A stretch of DNA of 36,750 nucleotides from Cyanobacteria bacterium SZAS LIN-3 (GTDB lineage Bacteria > Cyanobacteriota > Vampirovibrionia > Obscuribacterales > Obscuribacteraceae): the NCBI GenBank assembly GCA_018266215.1, contig JAFEAV010000063.1:1-36750 (forward strand). Direction: 5' to 3'. Positions within the stretch are counted from its first letter, which is position 1. Each line of letters opens with the position of its first letter. Below the pieces are notes generated by a model that was not told where the DNA came from, made no database searches, and was given only the letters and a program-made list of their open reading frames with translations. Below are positions 23,951-31,528 of the stretch, piece after piece. The position numbers were made by a program, and so were the translations under genes.

Positions 23951-24939
23951 CGGGTACCTCCTGCCGTTGCGGCTTTCAATATATTTGTACCGGCCGCCGC
24001 TTCCAGCGCCAGCGCCGCCATTGCCGTGCTCATAGTAGTGGGGCCGAAGCTGCCGTTTGCTGCCTGCCTCTGCAGCAGGTATTGCAACTCCTGCTCATGG
24101 CCCAGGGCAAAGGCATTCAGTGCCAGGATGCTGAAAGCAAGCGAGAGACTGGACGAGTCTTGCGAAGCCTGGGACTGCAAATATTTTTGCCCCTGCTTTA
24201 CTCTGGCATCCTGCGGATAATCCTGCAGCGCCAGCAAAGCCTCGGCGGTGGTCAGTCTGTATGGTGGCAGAAAGGCACCAAGGCTTGTGTCGTTGCCATG
24301 ATTCCAACCGCCCCCCTGACAGGCATGGTCGGTGATGAATTTGTCGGCGAATTTCACCACCTCTTTATGCACGTCTTTTTCCGGCCCGGTCGGCAGTTTA
24401 AGTGCGAGCAAACAGTAGGCGGTCGGCTCCAGCCAGTGGAAACATTTGGGATCCCAGGGCCAGCCCCGGCCGTACTCAAGTCCCTGTCTGCCTTTTGAAA
24501 TGAGCAGCAAGAGTCTGGCCGTCGGTCCGAAAAATTCCACGCGGCTATCGAGTAAATGCGACATGCCGGCTTTGAGCGCGTTTCGGCGAGCGATCGAGGT
24601 TTTGCTTGAGCCGTCGCCGTCGCCGTCGCCGTAAATAGAATGCAGAATTCGCAGGCAAAGCAGCACCGGTCCGGAATTCCAGTCTGATTTTCCGGCGCCC
24701 GGTCGGGTAGACCAGCCCCCGTCGCTTTGATTCTGGCAGGAGGCCAGATAATCGAGGCCGGCTGCTCCTACTTCTTTGTTTTGTCGCAGGGCAATGAGGG
24801 ACCAGGCCGTCGCTTCCAGGGAGCAGTCCCCACCGGCACTGTAGGGAAACCACTGCTGGTCGGCTCCCGTCCTGGTCGCCAGAAGGAAGTTCAGGGCCCT
24901 GGCCCGCGCTTCTTGTAGAACTGCCGTCTGAGATTTCAA
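23947..24939 (-). CDS. Alpha/alpha-toroid (prenyltransferase/squalene-cyclase-like) protein
   Basis: A 330-residue protein with the alpha-alpha toroid of terpene cyclases and prenyltransferases. QW-like repeats are seen at CQNQSDGGWS (residues 68-77), ACQGGGWNHG and RQAANGSFGP, each between amphipathic helices. It is half the length of a squalene-hopene cyclase and lacks a DxDD motif, so cyclase activity is unlikely; it may bind a protein or lipid. No signal peptide is seen. The start is TTG at 24939, the only start codon after an in-frame TGA, with GAGG 7 nt upstream. Residues 104-110 (GDGDGDG) are encoded by a hexanucleotide repeat (24610-24632). It is the first gene of the operon with DUF362 and HTTM. 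Confidence 0.8.
   Translation of the reverse strand: MKSQTAVLQEARARALNFLLATRTGADQQWFPYSAGGDCSLEATAWSLIALRQNKEVGAAGLDYLASCQNQSDGGWSTRPGAGKSDWNSGPVLLCLRILHSIYGDGDGDGSSKTSIARRNALKAGMSHLLDSRVEFFGPTARLLLLISKGRQGLEYGRGWPWDPKCFHWLEPTAYCLLALKLPTGPEKDVHKEVVKFADKFITDHACQGGGWNHGNDTSLGAFLPPYRLTTAEALLALQDYPQDARVKQGQKYLQSQASQDSSSLSLAFSILALNAFALGHEQELQYLLQRQAANGSFGPTTMSTAMAALALEAAAGTNILKAATAGGTR
24610..24632. repeat. Hexanucleotide tandem repeat (GCCGTC)
   Basis: Nearly four tandem copies of GCCGTC lie inside the toroid gene and encode an alternating Gly-Asp stretch. Copy-number changes would keep the frame and only lengthen or shorten this loop. Confidence 0.85.
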
Positions 24940-25451
24940 AGAGATGCCTCACTATCTATGAACTAGTTTAATCGCCCGCGACCACCGCTGAAGCGTGCCC
25001 ACAATAGGGTGTCTCTCTTTGTAAAGGGGGTGCGCCCAATGTTTTAACCTTTGCGAATCATGGCCCCCCTGGCACAGTCCCCAATTTGTGTTGGCTGGGA
25101 TACAAAAAATGTCCAGAAAAGGACTAGGCGAGATCGGGTTGTCAAGTTAGAATTGAAATGGAAGGAGTCGGAACTTTCGGCGAACCAATGATTCGAAATC
25201 CGAATTTTTACCAGACCCTCACCGTTTTCCTAGTCGGGTGTTAGATAACTGGAATACAAGGGCATAACCGGACAAGACAATATGATGGAGGTGGTTTTAT
25301 AGAGTAGGCTTCAGTCAGCTTTTCAGTTTAAGAGTTACTAAGATTTCATATCCGGCGTTTTTGTGGGCAATTAGTTTTTCACGATGAAACCTTTAAAGGT
25401 TCCAATCTTGCGTGTAAGATTGAGCCCTCGAATCCGTTGTTGGAGGTACAA
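24940..25451. other. 512-bp upstream region of the Flp/Tad locus
   Basis: No protein gene is seen. It separates the divergent toroid operon from flp1. Close to flp1 are a 14-bp palindrome and a second inverted repeat overlapping a likely promoter (25388-25422). Farther up, small inverted repeats (for example ATTCG/CGAAT at 25191-25205) and a GGAGG-containing stretch near 25285 have no gene after them. The rest shows nothing I can name. Confidence 0.6.
25388..25422 (+). promoter_or_regulatory. Probable flp1 promoter overlapped by palindromes
   Basis: TTTAAA (25392-25397, 4/6) is 17 bp from TAAGAT (25415-25420, 4/6), giving a start near 25427 and a short leader to the ATG at 25452. The -35 sits in the centre of the perfect 14-bp palindrome AACCTTTAAAGGTT (25388-25401), and the -10 falls in the right arm of CAATCTT/AAGATTG (25403-25409 and 25416-25422). 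A repressor or activator dimer could bind here. Confidence 0.45.
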
Positions 25452-25652
25452 ATGATCAGCAAATTTATTAATGACGAGTCAGGACAAGGTATTACAGAAT
25501 ACGGCGCTATCTTGGCTTTCGTTGCCATCCTCGTAGCTGTTGTGTTCTCGATCACTCAGGGCGCATTGTCGTCAGCAATTTCCAAAGCATTCAGCGCTGT
25601 AGTTAGCCAGCTGAACGCCTTGTCTACTGCTGCTGCGGCTGCATCGTCCTAA
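25452..25652 (+). CDS. flp: Flp-type pilin 1
   Basis: A 66-residue Flp-family pilin, the major subunit of Tad pili. The ATG at 25452 is preceded by GGAGG at 25442-25446. An 11-residue leader ends in Gly, and the mature sequence starts QGITEYGAI, with Glu at +5 and Tyr at +6 as required for Flp prepilins. One hydrophobic helix (FVAILVAVVFSI) and an Ala/Ser-rich C-terminus follow. It is followed by a strong hairpin terminator, which should make it the most abundant transcript of the locus. It would be cleaved by a TadV-type peptidase not found in this window and polymerised by the products of the downstream genes. Confidence 0.95.
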   Translation: MISKFINDESGQGITEYGAILAFVAILVAVVFSITQGALSSAISKAFSAVVSQLNALSTAAAAASS

Positions 25653-25709
25653 CTGGGCAAGAATGCTAGATGCCGGCTAATCCCGGCAAGTATTCGAAGT
25701 TGAAAATGT

Positions 25710-25748
25710 GGTGGCAGGTGGTTCTCCCACCTGCCACCATTTTCTTTT
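25710..25748 (+). terminator. Strong Rho-independent terminator after flp1
   Basis: GGTGGCAGGTGG (25710-25721) pairs perfectly with CCACCTGCCACC (25727-25738) around a 5-nt loop, followed by ATTTTCTTTT. It lies 57 bp after the flp1 stop and before flp2. Partial read-through would set pilin levels above those of the assembly proteins. Confidence 0.92.
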
Positions 25749-25829
25749 ACTACACCGATTGGCTACCGGTTCTTTTCTTTGATGGTGACGCGATGCCATT
25801 TAAAACAAGTCGTGTTAGGGGGAACAGAA

Positions 25830-26051
25830 GTGTCTCGTGTTCAATTATGGCTAAAGCAGTTCTTTGATGACGAGCAGGCTCAGGGTATTACCGAGTATGG
25901 CGCGATAATTGCATTTGTTAGTTTGTTGGTGGCCCTTACCTTTGGCATCACCAGCGGTTCATTGATGCCGGCTATTTCGTTGGCTTTCTCTGCTGTGGCA
26001 CAGCAACTAAATTCTATGGCTGCCACAGCTTCGTCGGCTTCAGGTTCGTAG
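25830..26051 (+). CDS. flp: Flp-type pilin 2 with Ala at the cleavage site
   Basis: A 73-residue Flp pilin paralogue. The GTG at 25830 is chosen because AGGGGG (25817-25822) sits 7 nt before it; the upstream extension does not look like protein. The leader of 17 residues ends DDEQA, then QGITEYGAI as in pilin 1, so Glu+5 and Tyr+6 are present but the usual Gly at -1 is Ala. The hydrophobic helix (FVSLLVALTFGI) and a Ser/Ala-rich end follow. The mature N-termini of both pilins are identical for nine residues, so they may copolymerise. Slow processing due to Ala-1 is possible and would make this a minor pilin or initiator. Confidence 0.92.
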   Translation: MSRVQLWLKQFFDDEQAQGITEYGAIIAFVSLLVALTFGITSGSLMPAISLAFSAVAQQLNSMAATASSASGS

Positions 26052-26551
26052 GTCCGGGCGAAAGCGCTTCAGGTTTTACTACTGGCATGCTCTGCAACTC
26101 GCATGGAGTTGCCGTTTCTGCTTCGCATGAAAGAGACTGCAATTATCGGTCTCTTCCTCGTGACATGGTGGCACATTTTATTTTGCCCGGTCTGATAAAT
26201 CAGACAAATGGCTTTCCAAGCCTCTTGTAGCCCGCAGCTATGTTACGTTTGTGCACCTTGCCAAGAAAAAGATTTTTTCGGCTGCAACCATTATCGGAAG
26301 CAGTTTTACGTGGTCATAACAATGTTCCCAAAGCCGATGTCAGGACAATACAAAACTTGACACAATCAGGGTTTCAACCACCTCTCGGAAACCATCCCGG
26401 GGTTAATCCCTGTAGACTGCAATGGTTAAATTGCCGCGCTGGAGGGTATGAACTTTTTAGGTGCGGGCAAGGGCAGGCGTTGTCCTTGTACCCTCGATGT
26501 GCGTTAATAGTAAGTGGTTAATCTTTCTCATTGGAAAGAAGGGGAATTGTA
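26052..26551. other. 500-bp gap between flp2 and cpaB
   Basis: No gene is convincing. Shortly after flp2 are two hairpins (26094-26112 and 26131-26155). Further on TTGACA occurs at 26357-26362 but has no -10 at the right distance. A 93-codon frame at 26240-26521 has no family resemblance or clear ribosome-binding site. A separate promoter for the assembly genes is expected here but I cannot place it. Confidence 0.55.
26094..26112 (+). terminator. Hairpin after flp2
   Basis: GCAACTC (26094-26100) pairs with GAGTTGC (26106-26112) around GCATG, followed by CGTTTCTGCTT. It is a moderate Rho-independent terminator candidate 42 bp after flp2. A second stem, AAGAGAC/GTCTCTT, follows at 26131-26155 with a longer loop. 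Confidence 0.5.
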
Positions 26552-27511
26552 ATGAACCCATTACGAGCGTTATTTCTACAACTGTCTCGAATGCCTCCAG
26601 CACTGATGCTCGTTTTGATCATCGGTCTGGCTGTTCTGATTACCATGACGGTGACGAGCAATCAGCAAGCCCAAGAAGCTGCGCTGAAGGCAAAAGAGCA
26701 AGACCTAGTAGCGAAGATGAGCGCGAAAGGTAAAGTCGTTTATGCCATTAAGGACATTCCTGAAGGCTCTACGATTCCAGTGGAAGCATTGGAAGAAAAG
26801 GAAATCGAGCAGGCCAAAATCCCGCAAGACGCCCTCACTTCTGCTTCGCTAGCAGCCGGTCGCGTTGCCAAGTATGGCATCCAGACCGGACAGATCGTTT
26901 CCCAGCATGACCTTGCTCCGCAAGGTATCTCGCTCGGTTTCGAAGCCCGACTCAAAGAAGGTATGAGAGCTGTCACCTTCGCTGTTGACAGCAACTCTGG
27001 AGTCGCCGGTTTCGTAACTCCTGAGAGCCACGTCGACATCATTGCAATGGTAGGAGCTGGTGGTGACACCAAAGTTGCTCCTATTTTGTCTGACGTCGAA
27101 GTCATTGCTGTTGGTCAGATGTACCAGAAGGCTCCCGGCGGCACTGCCGCTGTACCAGCCAGCTCGGTAACTGTTTCGTTGTCCCCTGAAGATGCTAACA
27201 AGCTGATTAAGGCTGTGACTGCGAGCAAAATGTATCTGACTCTCAGAAACGACAAGGACCACACCCCGGTAGCAACAGTAGATGTGACTTCTCTCTTCGT
27301 AAAGCCCCAGGCTCCGAAGGGCGACCTCACAGCGGCTCTCCCGCCTCCGTCTGCTCTGCCTCCGCCTCCATTGCCCAACGCGCCTGATGCTGGCCCGATG
27401 CCAATGGGTGGACCTGCTATGCCCGCAGCGGCCCCACCGCCGCCGCCACTACACGAAATTGAAATTTGGACCGGCTCTAAGAAAGACGTTCTTTCGGTAC
27501 CGAAATCCTAA
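26552..27511 (+). CDS. cpaB: Tad pilus assembly protein CpaB/RcpC
   Basis: A 319-residue inner-membrane-anchored Tad assembly protein. The ATG at 26552 follows AGAAGGGG. One TM helix (about residues 15-35) is followed by a short coiled coil and a SAF domain (VVYAIKDIPEGSTIP ... IQTGQIVSQHDLAPQG), then the RcpC-like part with GMRAVTFAVD and the VTPESHVDIIA segment. CpaB/RcpC is thought to link the secretin and periplasm, possibly through glycan binding by the SAF domain. The C-terminal 60 residues are unusual: Pro/Ala/Met-rich (runs such as PPPSALPPPPLP) ending in a short conserved-looking segment. No secretin gene follows it here, unlike classical Tad loci. Confidence 0.9.
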   Translation: MNPLRALFLQLSRMPPALMLVLIIGLAVLITMTVTSNQQAQEAALKAKEQDLVAKMSAKGKVVYAIKDIPEGSTIPVEALEEKEIEQAKIPQDALTSASLAAGRVAKYGIQTGQIVSQHDLAPQGISLGFEARLKEGMRAVTFAVDSNSGVAGFVTPESHVDIIAMVGAGGDTKVAPILSDVEVIAVGQMYQKAPGGTAAVPASSVTVSLSPEDANKLIKAVTASKMYLTLRNDKDHTPVATVDVTSLFVKPQAPKGDLTAALPPPSALPPPPLPNAPDAGPMPMGGPAMPAAAPPPPPLHEIEIWTGSKKDVLSVPKS

Positions 27512-27608
27512 TTCCTTTCGATATCCGTTAAATGTCTAAGTGACTTCAGCCAATCGATTGGGTAAAACCAGGATAAGGCTGTAGCCAAAGGGGGAGAAAG
27601 CTGAAGCT

Positions 27609-28793
27609 ATGAAACTGACCACACTTCTCGTTTGTGATGCTGGTTTGGATAAACGCCAAACCATTGAAGATTTGATCCACAGCCAACCATCACTGGCTCT
27701 CGTTAGCACCGTCTCTGGTAGTATGGCGCGCGAGCAAATCGGCAGCTTACATCCAAAACTGGTCTGGATCGAGCTCAGCCCCGCACCCGTGCGTGGCCTC
27801 TCCCTCTTAGCTGAGTTGCGTGAAACCTTCCCGCAGCTCTACTTCTTCGTCAGTTACGAGGTTCCAGACCCCGAGTTGATCCGCACCGCGTATCGACTCG
27901 GGGCCTCGGACTTCCTCGACGCAGAGCGCTGGCGTACTGACTTGCCGGCTGCCGTGCAGAGCATTCAGCTCAAGCACCAGTCCGAGTCCGTATCCACCGC
28001 CGCAGGTAAGGTGATTGGTATATTCAGTCCCACAGGTGGCATTGGTGCGACAACCATCTGTACAAACCTGGCCGGCTATCTCGGCAAGTACGGTGAGACC
28101 TGCATAGTCGACCTCGACTTGCAGTTCGGCATGATTTCTCACTATCTGAACCTTGAGCCGTCATTCAGCTTGAGCACCATCGACTTTTCACATACAAACT
28201 TCGACGCCACTTATTTGCGTAACCTGATGACTCGTTACGACGATAAGCTGAGCATTCTTGCAGCGCCACCAGAGCTTGAAGACATCGGTGACATTTACGC
28301 TGCGCAAGTACAGGAAATTCTCTACACATCGAAACAAGAGTTTCGTTTCACTGTAGTTGACCTTCCCAAAAACCTGCTCGACGAGCGCGCTATCGCGACC
28401 CTCGACCTGGCCGACCACGTGCTCGTTATTACTGAGTACAACTGGGCTGCCATCTTGAACGCCCGCAAGTGCCTCGATACCTTTAAAGCGCACTACAACC
28501 AGGAGAAATTGCTCCTCGTTGTGAACCGCTCTGAATGGCTCCCGCAGGACGTTTTGAGCGAATGTCGCGCAAACTTGAACTATCCTGTATTCCACGAGAT
28601 TCCCAACGATACCAAAACGGCAAAATGGGTCAACAACCAGGGACAAATCGCTCCTGGCCATACTCCGTTAGGCAAAGCGCTAGATTCTCTCGCCAGACGA
28701 TTGGCTGGTGGCGAACAGCTATTACTGACACAAAAAGACGGGGACAAGGCAGGCGGATTCAAGCTGCCGGCAATCTTCGGTAAACGTAAATAA
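27609..28793 (+). CDS. cpaE: Tad pilus ParA-like ATPase CpaE/TadZ
   Basis: A 394-residue cytoplasmic protein that places the Tad machine at a site in the cell. The first 120 residues form a receiver-like domain, but the phospho-acceptor position is Glu (WIEL, E55), so it is an unphosphorylated pseudo-receiver as in many TadZ proteins. The ParA/MinD-like domain follows, with a deviant P-loop (SPTGGIGATT, residues 140-149) lacking the usual lysines, and a VDLDLQFG stretch. The ATG at 27609 follows GGGGGAGA at a slightly long spacing. The 97-bp gap from cpaB shows no terminator, so both are probably co-transcribed. Confidence 0.93.
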   Translation: MKLTTLLVCDAGLDKRQTIEDLIHSQPSLALVSTVSGSMAREQIGSLHPKLVWIELSPAPVRGLSLLAELRETFPQLYFFVSYEVPDPELIRTAYRLGASDFLDAERWRTDLPAAVQSIQLKHQSESVSTAAGKVIGIFSPTGGIGATTICTNLAGYLGKYGETCIVDLDLQFGMISHYLNLEPSFSLSTIDFSHTNFDATYLRNLMTRYDDKLSILAAPPELEDIGDIYAAQVQEILYTSKQEFRFTVVDLPKNLLDERAIATLDLADHVLVITEYNWAAILNARKCLDTFKAHYNQEKLLLVVNRSEWLPQDVLSECRANLNYPVFHEIPNDTKTAKWVNNQGQIAPGHTPLGKALDSLARRLAGGEQLLLTQKDGDKAGGFKLPAIFGKRK

Positions 28794-28808
28794 GGGTGGT
28801 GAGCCTAA

Positions 28809-30458
28809 ATGGGTGACGAGAGAAAGGATCAAAATCTACCGGCGAGACCGACATCTTCATTAATGGGACAGTTAGTCCGTCAGCGGCAGGCATCAGAAGT
28901 GGTGCCTGCTCAACAGCAAAATACCGGGCTGCAAGGCCAGGCTGCGGGTAGCGCAGTTGGTGCACGTCCTGGTTCCGGTCCTGCACCGGGACAGAGCGGT
29001 ATGGCTCGTCCGGCTGGCGCCCAGGGTGGCGGCACAGGCATGGCGGCTCAGCGACCCGGTGGTGGTGGCGTACCGGCTACCGAAGGTCCATCACGCAATG
29101 ACATCGAGCGTATCGATGCCCGTGATGAGTCAACTTCCGGACATCAGGGCATGGGTGCTGCCGAAACCGCTGCTACCGATATTGGTGGCAAGTTCTCAGC
29201 TAACCAGCAACTGATCAGAGAAAGAGAAAAGTTCATTATCGAGCAACTGAGAAGGGAGCTCGATACTTCACGTTTGACCAATATTTCGGAAGACACTCAG
29301 GCGCAAGTCCGAGCCCGTATCAGAGAAATCGTAAACTCTGACCCGGCTCCTCTGACGATGATGGAGAAAGGTATTCTCCTGCAAAACGTCCTGGACGAAG
29401 TATTCGGTTTCGGTCCCCTTGGTCCGCTTCTGAGAGACCCCAGCGTAGGCGACATTTGCGTCAACAGCATTGGTTCAATCTATGTAGAGCGTCACGGCCG
29501 ACTGGAAAAGACAAACGTTGTTTTCGAAAACGACCGCCACTTGAGACAGACGATCGACAAGATCATTCAGCCCCTGGGCAGACGTCTCGATGAAAACTCA
29601 CCCATGGTTGACGCCCGTCTTCCAAACGGTTCACGTGTAAACGCCACGATTCCCCCGGTCACAATCGACGGTCCGACAATCACCATCCGGTGTTTCGGTA
29701 CGTCAATCATGTCCCTGGGACAACTGGTAGAAAAAGGCGCCATGAGCGTGCAGATGGCTGAAGTGCTGAAGGCATGCGTTAAGGGCAGAATCAACCTGAT
29801 CATCTCCGGTGGTACAGGTTCCGGTAAAACGACTCTGCTGAACGCTCTTTCTTCTCACATCAACCCCAGAGAACGCATCATCACGATTGAAGACGCAGCC
29901 GAACTGCGTTTGCAACACGAGCACTGGGTACGTATGGAAACCCGTCCGCCCAACACGGAAGGTAAGGGTCAGATCACACAGCGCATGCTTGTTATCAACT
30001 GTCTGCGTATGCGACCCGACCGAATCATCCTTGGTGAGTGCCGCGGTGAAGAAGCGTTCGACATGTTGCAGGCCATGAACACCGGTCACTCCGGCTCCAT
30101 GACCACAATCCACGCCAACAATCCTCGTGACTGCACAAAGCGTCTGGAAAACATGATCCTCATGTCCGGTCTGGAAATGCCTCAGAAAGCTGCCCGCGAA
30201 CTGATCGCCTCAGCTATTCAGGTTATTGTGCAGATCAAGCGTCTTGAAGACGGTACACGTCGATGCACCGAAATTTCGGAAATAACCGGGATGGAAGGTG
30301 ACACCATCGCTATCTCCAGTATGTTTACCCTGGAGCGCGAAGGCCGCGACCCGAGAGGATTCTTCAAATGCCGTCACGTCGGCTCCGGCTTGCCGCCTAA
30401 GTTCCTCGAGCAATTGGAACAGGAAGCTGTGCCATTCAAGCTCGAGTGGCTCAGATAA
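28809..30458 (+). CDS. cpaF: Tad pilus secretion ATPase CpaF/TadA
   Basis: A 549-residue hexameric secretion ATPase that powers Flp pilus assembly. The Walker A motif GGTGSGKT is at 334-341, the Asp box ITIEDAAEL follows, then a Walker B-like RIILGECRGEEAFDML and a His box GSMTTIHAN. The N-terminal domain of the type II/IV ATPase family begins near residue 130. Residues 25-95 are a Gly/Ala/Pro/Gln-rich low-complexity tail that is longer than in the usual 430-470 residue CpaF. The ATG at 28809 lies 15 bp after cpaE with GGTGAG as a weak site. It works with TadB and TadC, encoded next. Confidence 0.95.
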   Translation: MGDERKDQNLPARPTSSLMGQLVRQRQASEVVPAQQQNTGLQGQAAGSAVGARPGSGPAPGQSGMARPAGAQGGGTGMAAQRPGGGGVPATEGPSRNDIERIDARDESTSGHQGMGAAETAATDIGGKFSANQQLIREREKFIIEQLRRELDTSRLTNISEDTQAQVRARIREIVNSDPAPLTMMEKGILLQNVLDEVFGFGPLGPLLRDPSVGDICVNSIGSIYVERHGRLEKTNVVFENDRHLRQTIDKIIQPLGRRLDENSPMVDARLPNGSRVNATIPPVTIDGPTITIRCFGTSIMSLGQLVEKGAMSVQMAEVLKACVKGRINLIISGGTGSGKTTLLNALSSHINPRERIITIEDAAELRLQHEHWVRMETRPPNTEGKGQITQRMLVINCLRMRPDRIILGECRGEEAFDMLQAMNTGHSGSMTTIHANNPRDCTKRLENMILMSGLEMPQKAARELIASAIQVIVQIKRLEDGTRRCTEISEITGMEGDTIAISSMFTLEREGRDPRGFFKCRHVGSGLPPKFLEQLEQEAVPFKLEWLR

Positions 30459-30559
30459 AAAGAGGTATGAATCAGGACTGCTCATCGCGCTCGGCGAGGT
30501 GGGCAGTTCCGAGGTTCCAGGTGAGTTTTCCGCTTCCATCTCGTTGAGAAATCGAAAAT

Positions 30560-31492
30560 ATGCAAGGACCATTATTATTTGGCTCAATCGTGGTTATCGG
30601 CCTTTTGCTGATGACACTCATGCGTCGCGACAGCGCCGATCAGCTGGGTCGTCTGGCCAAGCACTCACGCCGCATGTCCGAAAAAATGCACGAGCGCACA
30701 GGCGACGACAGCATTTTCGTGACGCAGCGCACTGACTACCTCACCCGCCTCCTGGCTCTGGCTGGTATGGAAGCTCAGTACGACAAGATGAAGGGTTACT
30801 GGATCATGTCGGCAATCGGCATGGGCGTAGTCATGGCTATCGGTTTCGTTGTCGGCGGCATTCCTGAAATGTCACCGATCGGTTTCTTCGTCGGTCTGCC
30901 CGTCGGAGCTGCCGGTTTCGTATTCTGGCTTGGTGAAGTGGCCAAGCGCAGACAGATTAAGATGACCGAACAACTGCCCCAGGTTCTGGAAACAATGGTG
31001 TCGGCACTGAGAGCCGGTTCGCCGGTTATGGAAGTCTTCCGTGTTATAGCCGACACAGGTCAGGACCCGATCAAATCCGAATTCAAGCGCGGTCTGGTTT
31101 CGCTCCAGCTCGGTAAGCCATTCAGAGACGTTATGCTCGAAATGTCGACCCGTATCAAAGCGCCTGACTTCAAGCTTCTCACCCAGGCGATCTTCATCAG
31201 TCAGGACGTAGGGGGCAACCTCGCCGAGGTTGTGGCCACAATCGCTGAAGCTATCCGTGAAAGATTCAAATTGCGCGACTTCTTGAACGCTCTCACTTCG
31301 CAGGGTAAAGCAACGGCATCATTCATCGGCTGTCTGCCTTATCTCATTACAGTTGGTACTTACTTCTTGACACCCGCTTACATGACGCCCTTCTTGAACC
31401 ATCCGGTTGCTAGAATCGTAATGATAGGCCTTGTTTGCTGGGAGCTCTTCGGCTTCTGGATCCTCCGCAAAATGGTTACTTTCGAAGTTTAA
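30560..31492 (+). CDS. tadB: Tad pilus inner-membrane platform protein TadB
   Basis: A 310-residue GspF/T2SF-type platform protein. TM1 is at the N-terminus (LLFGSIVVIGLLLMTLM), TM2 and TM3 near residues 85-140, then the cytoplasmic T2SF domain (TEQLPQVLETMVSALRAG ... QAIFISQDVGGNLAEV), with a final TM pair. The ATG at 30560 has no obvious Shine-Dalgarno and an in-frame TGA 15 nt upstream rules out a longer start. The 101-bp gap after cpaF holds no gene. With TadC it forms the membrane base on which CpaF acts. Confidence 0.93.
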   Translation: MQGPLLFGSIVVIGLLLMTLMRRDSADQLGRLAKHSRRMSEKMHERTGDDSIFVTQRTDYLTRLLALAGMEAQYDKMKGYWIMSAIGMGVVMAIGFVVGGIPEMSPIGFFVGLPVGAAGFVFWLGEVAKRRQIKMTEQLPQVLETMVSALRAGSPVMEVFRVIADTGQDPIKSEFKRGLVSLQLGKPFRDVMLEMSTRIKAPDFKLLTQAIFISQDVGGNLAEVVATIAEAIRERFKLRDFLNALTSQGKATASFIGCLPYLITVGTYFLTPAYMTPFLNHPVARIVMIGLVCWELFGFWILRKMVTFEV

Positions 31493-31528
31493 TTCCGTTC
31501 TCTTTATTGTTTGAGGAATTCAGTTCCC

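Noticed and set aside
26240..26521. 93-codon frame between flp2 and cpaB
   Set aside because: It has no recognisable domain, no Shine-Dalgarno and atypical composition.
27492..27505. 14-bp palindrome TTTCGGTACCGAAA at the end of cpaB
   Set aside because: It lies within coding sequence, has no loop or T-run for a terminator, and no nearby promoter.
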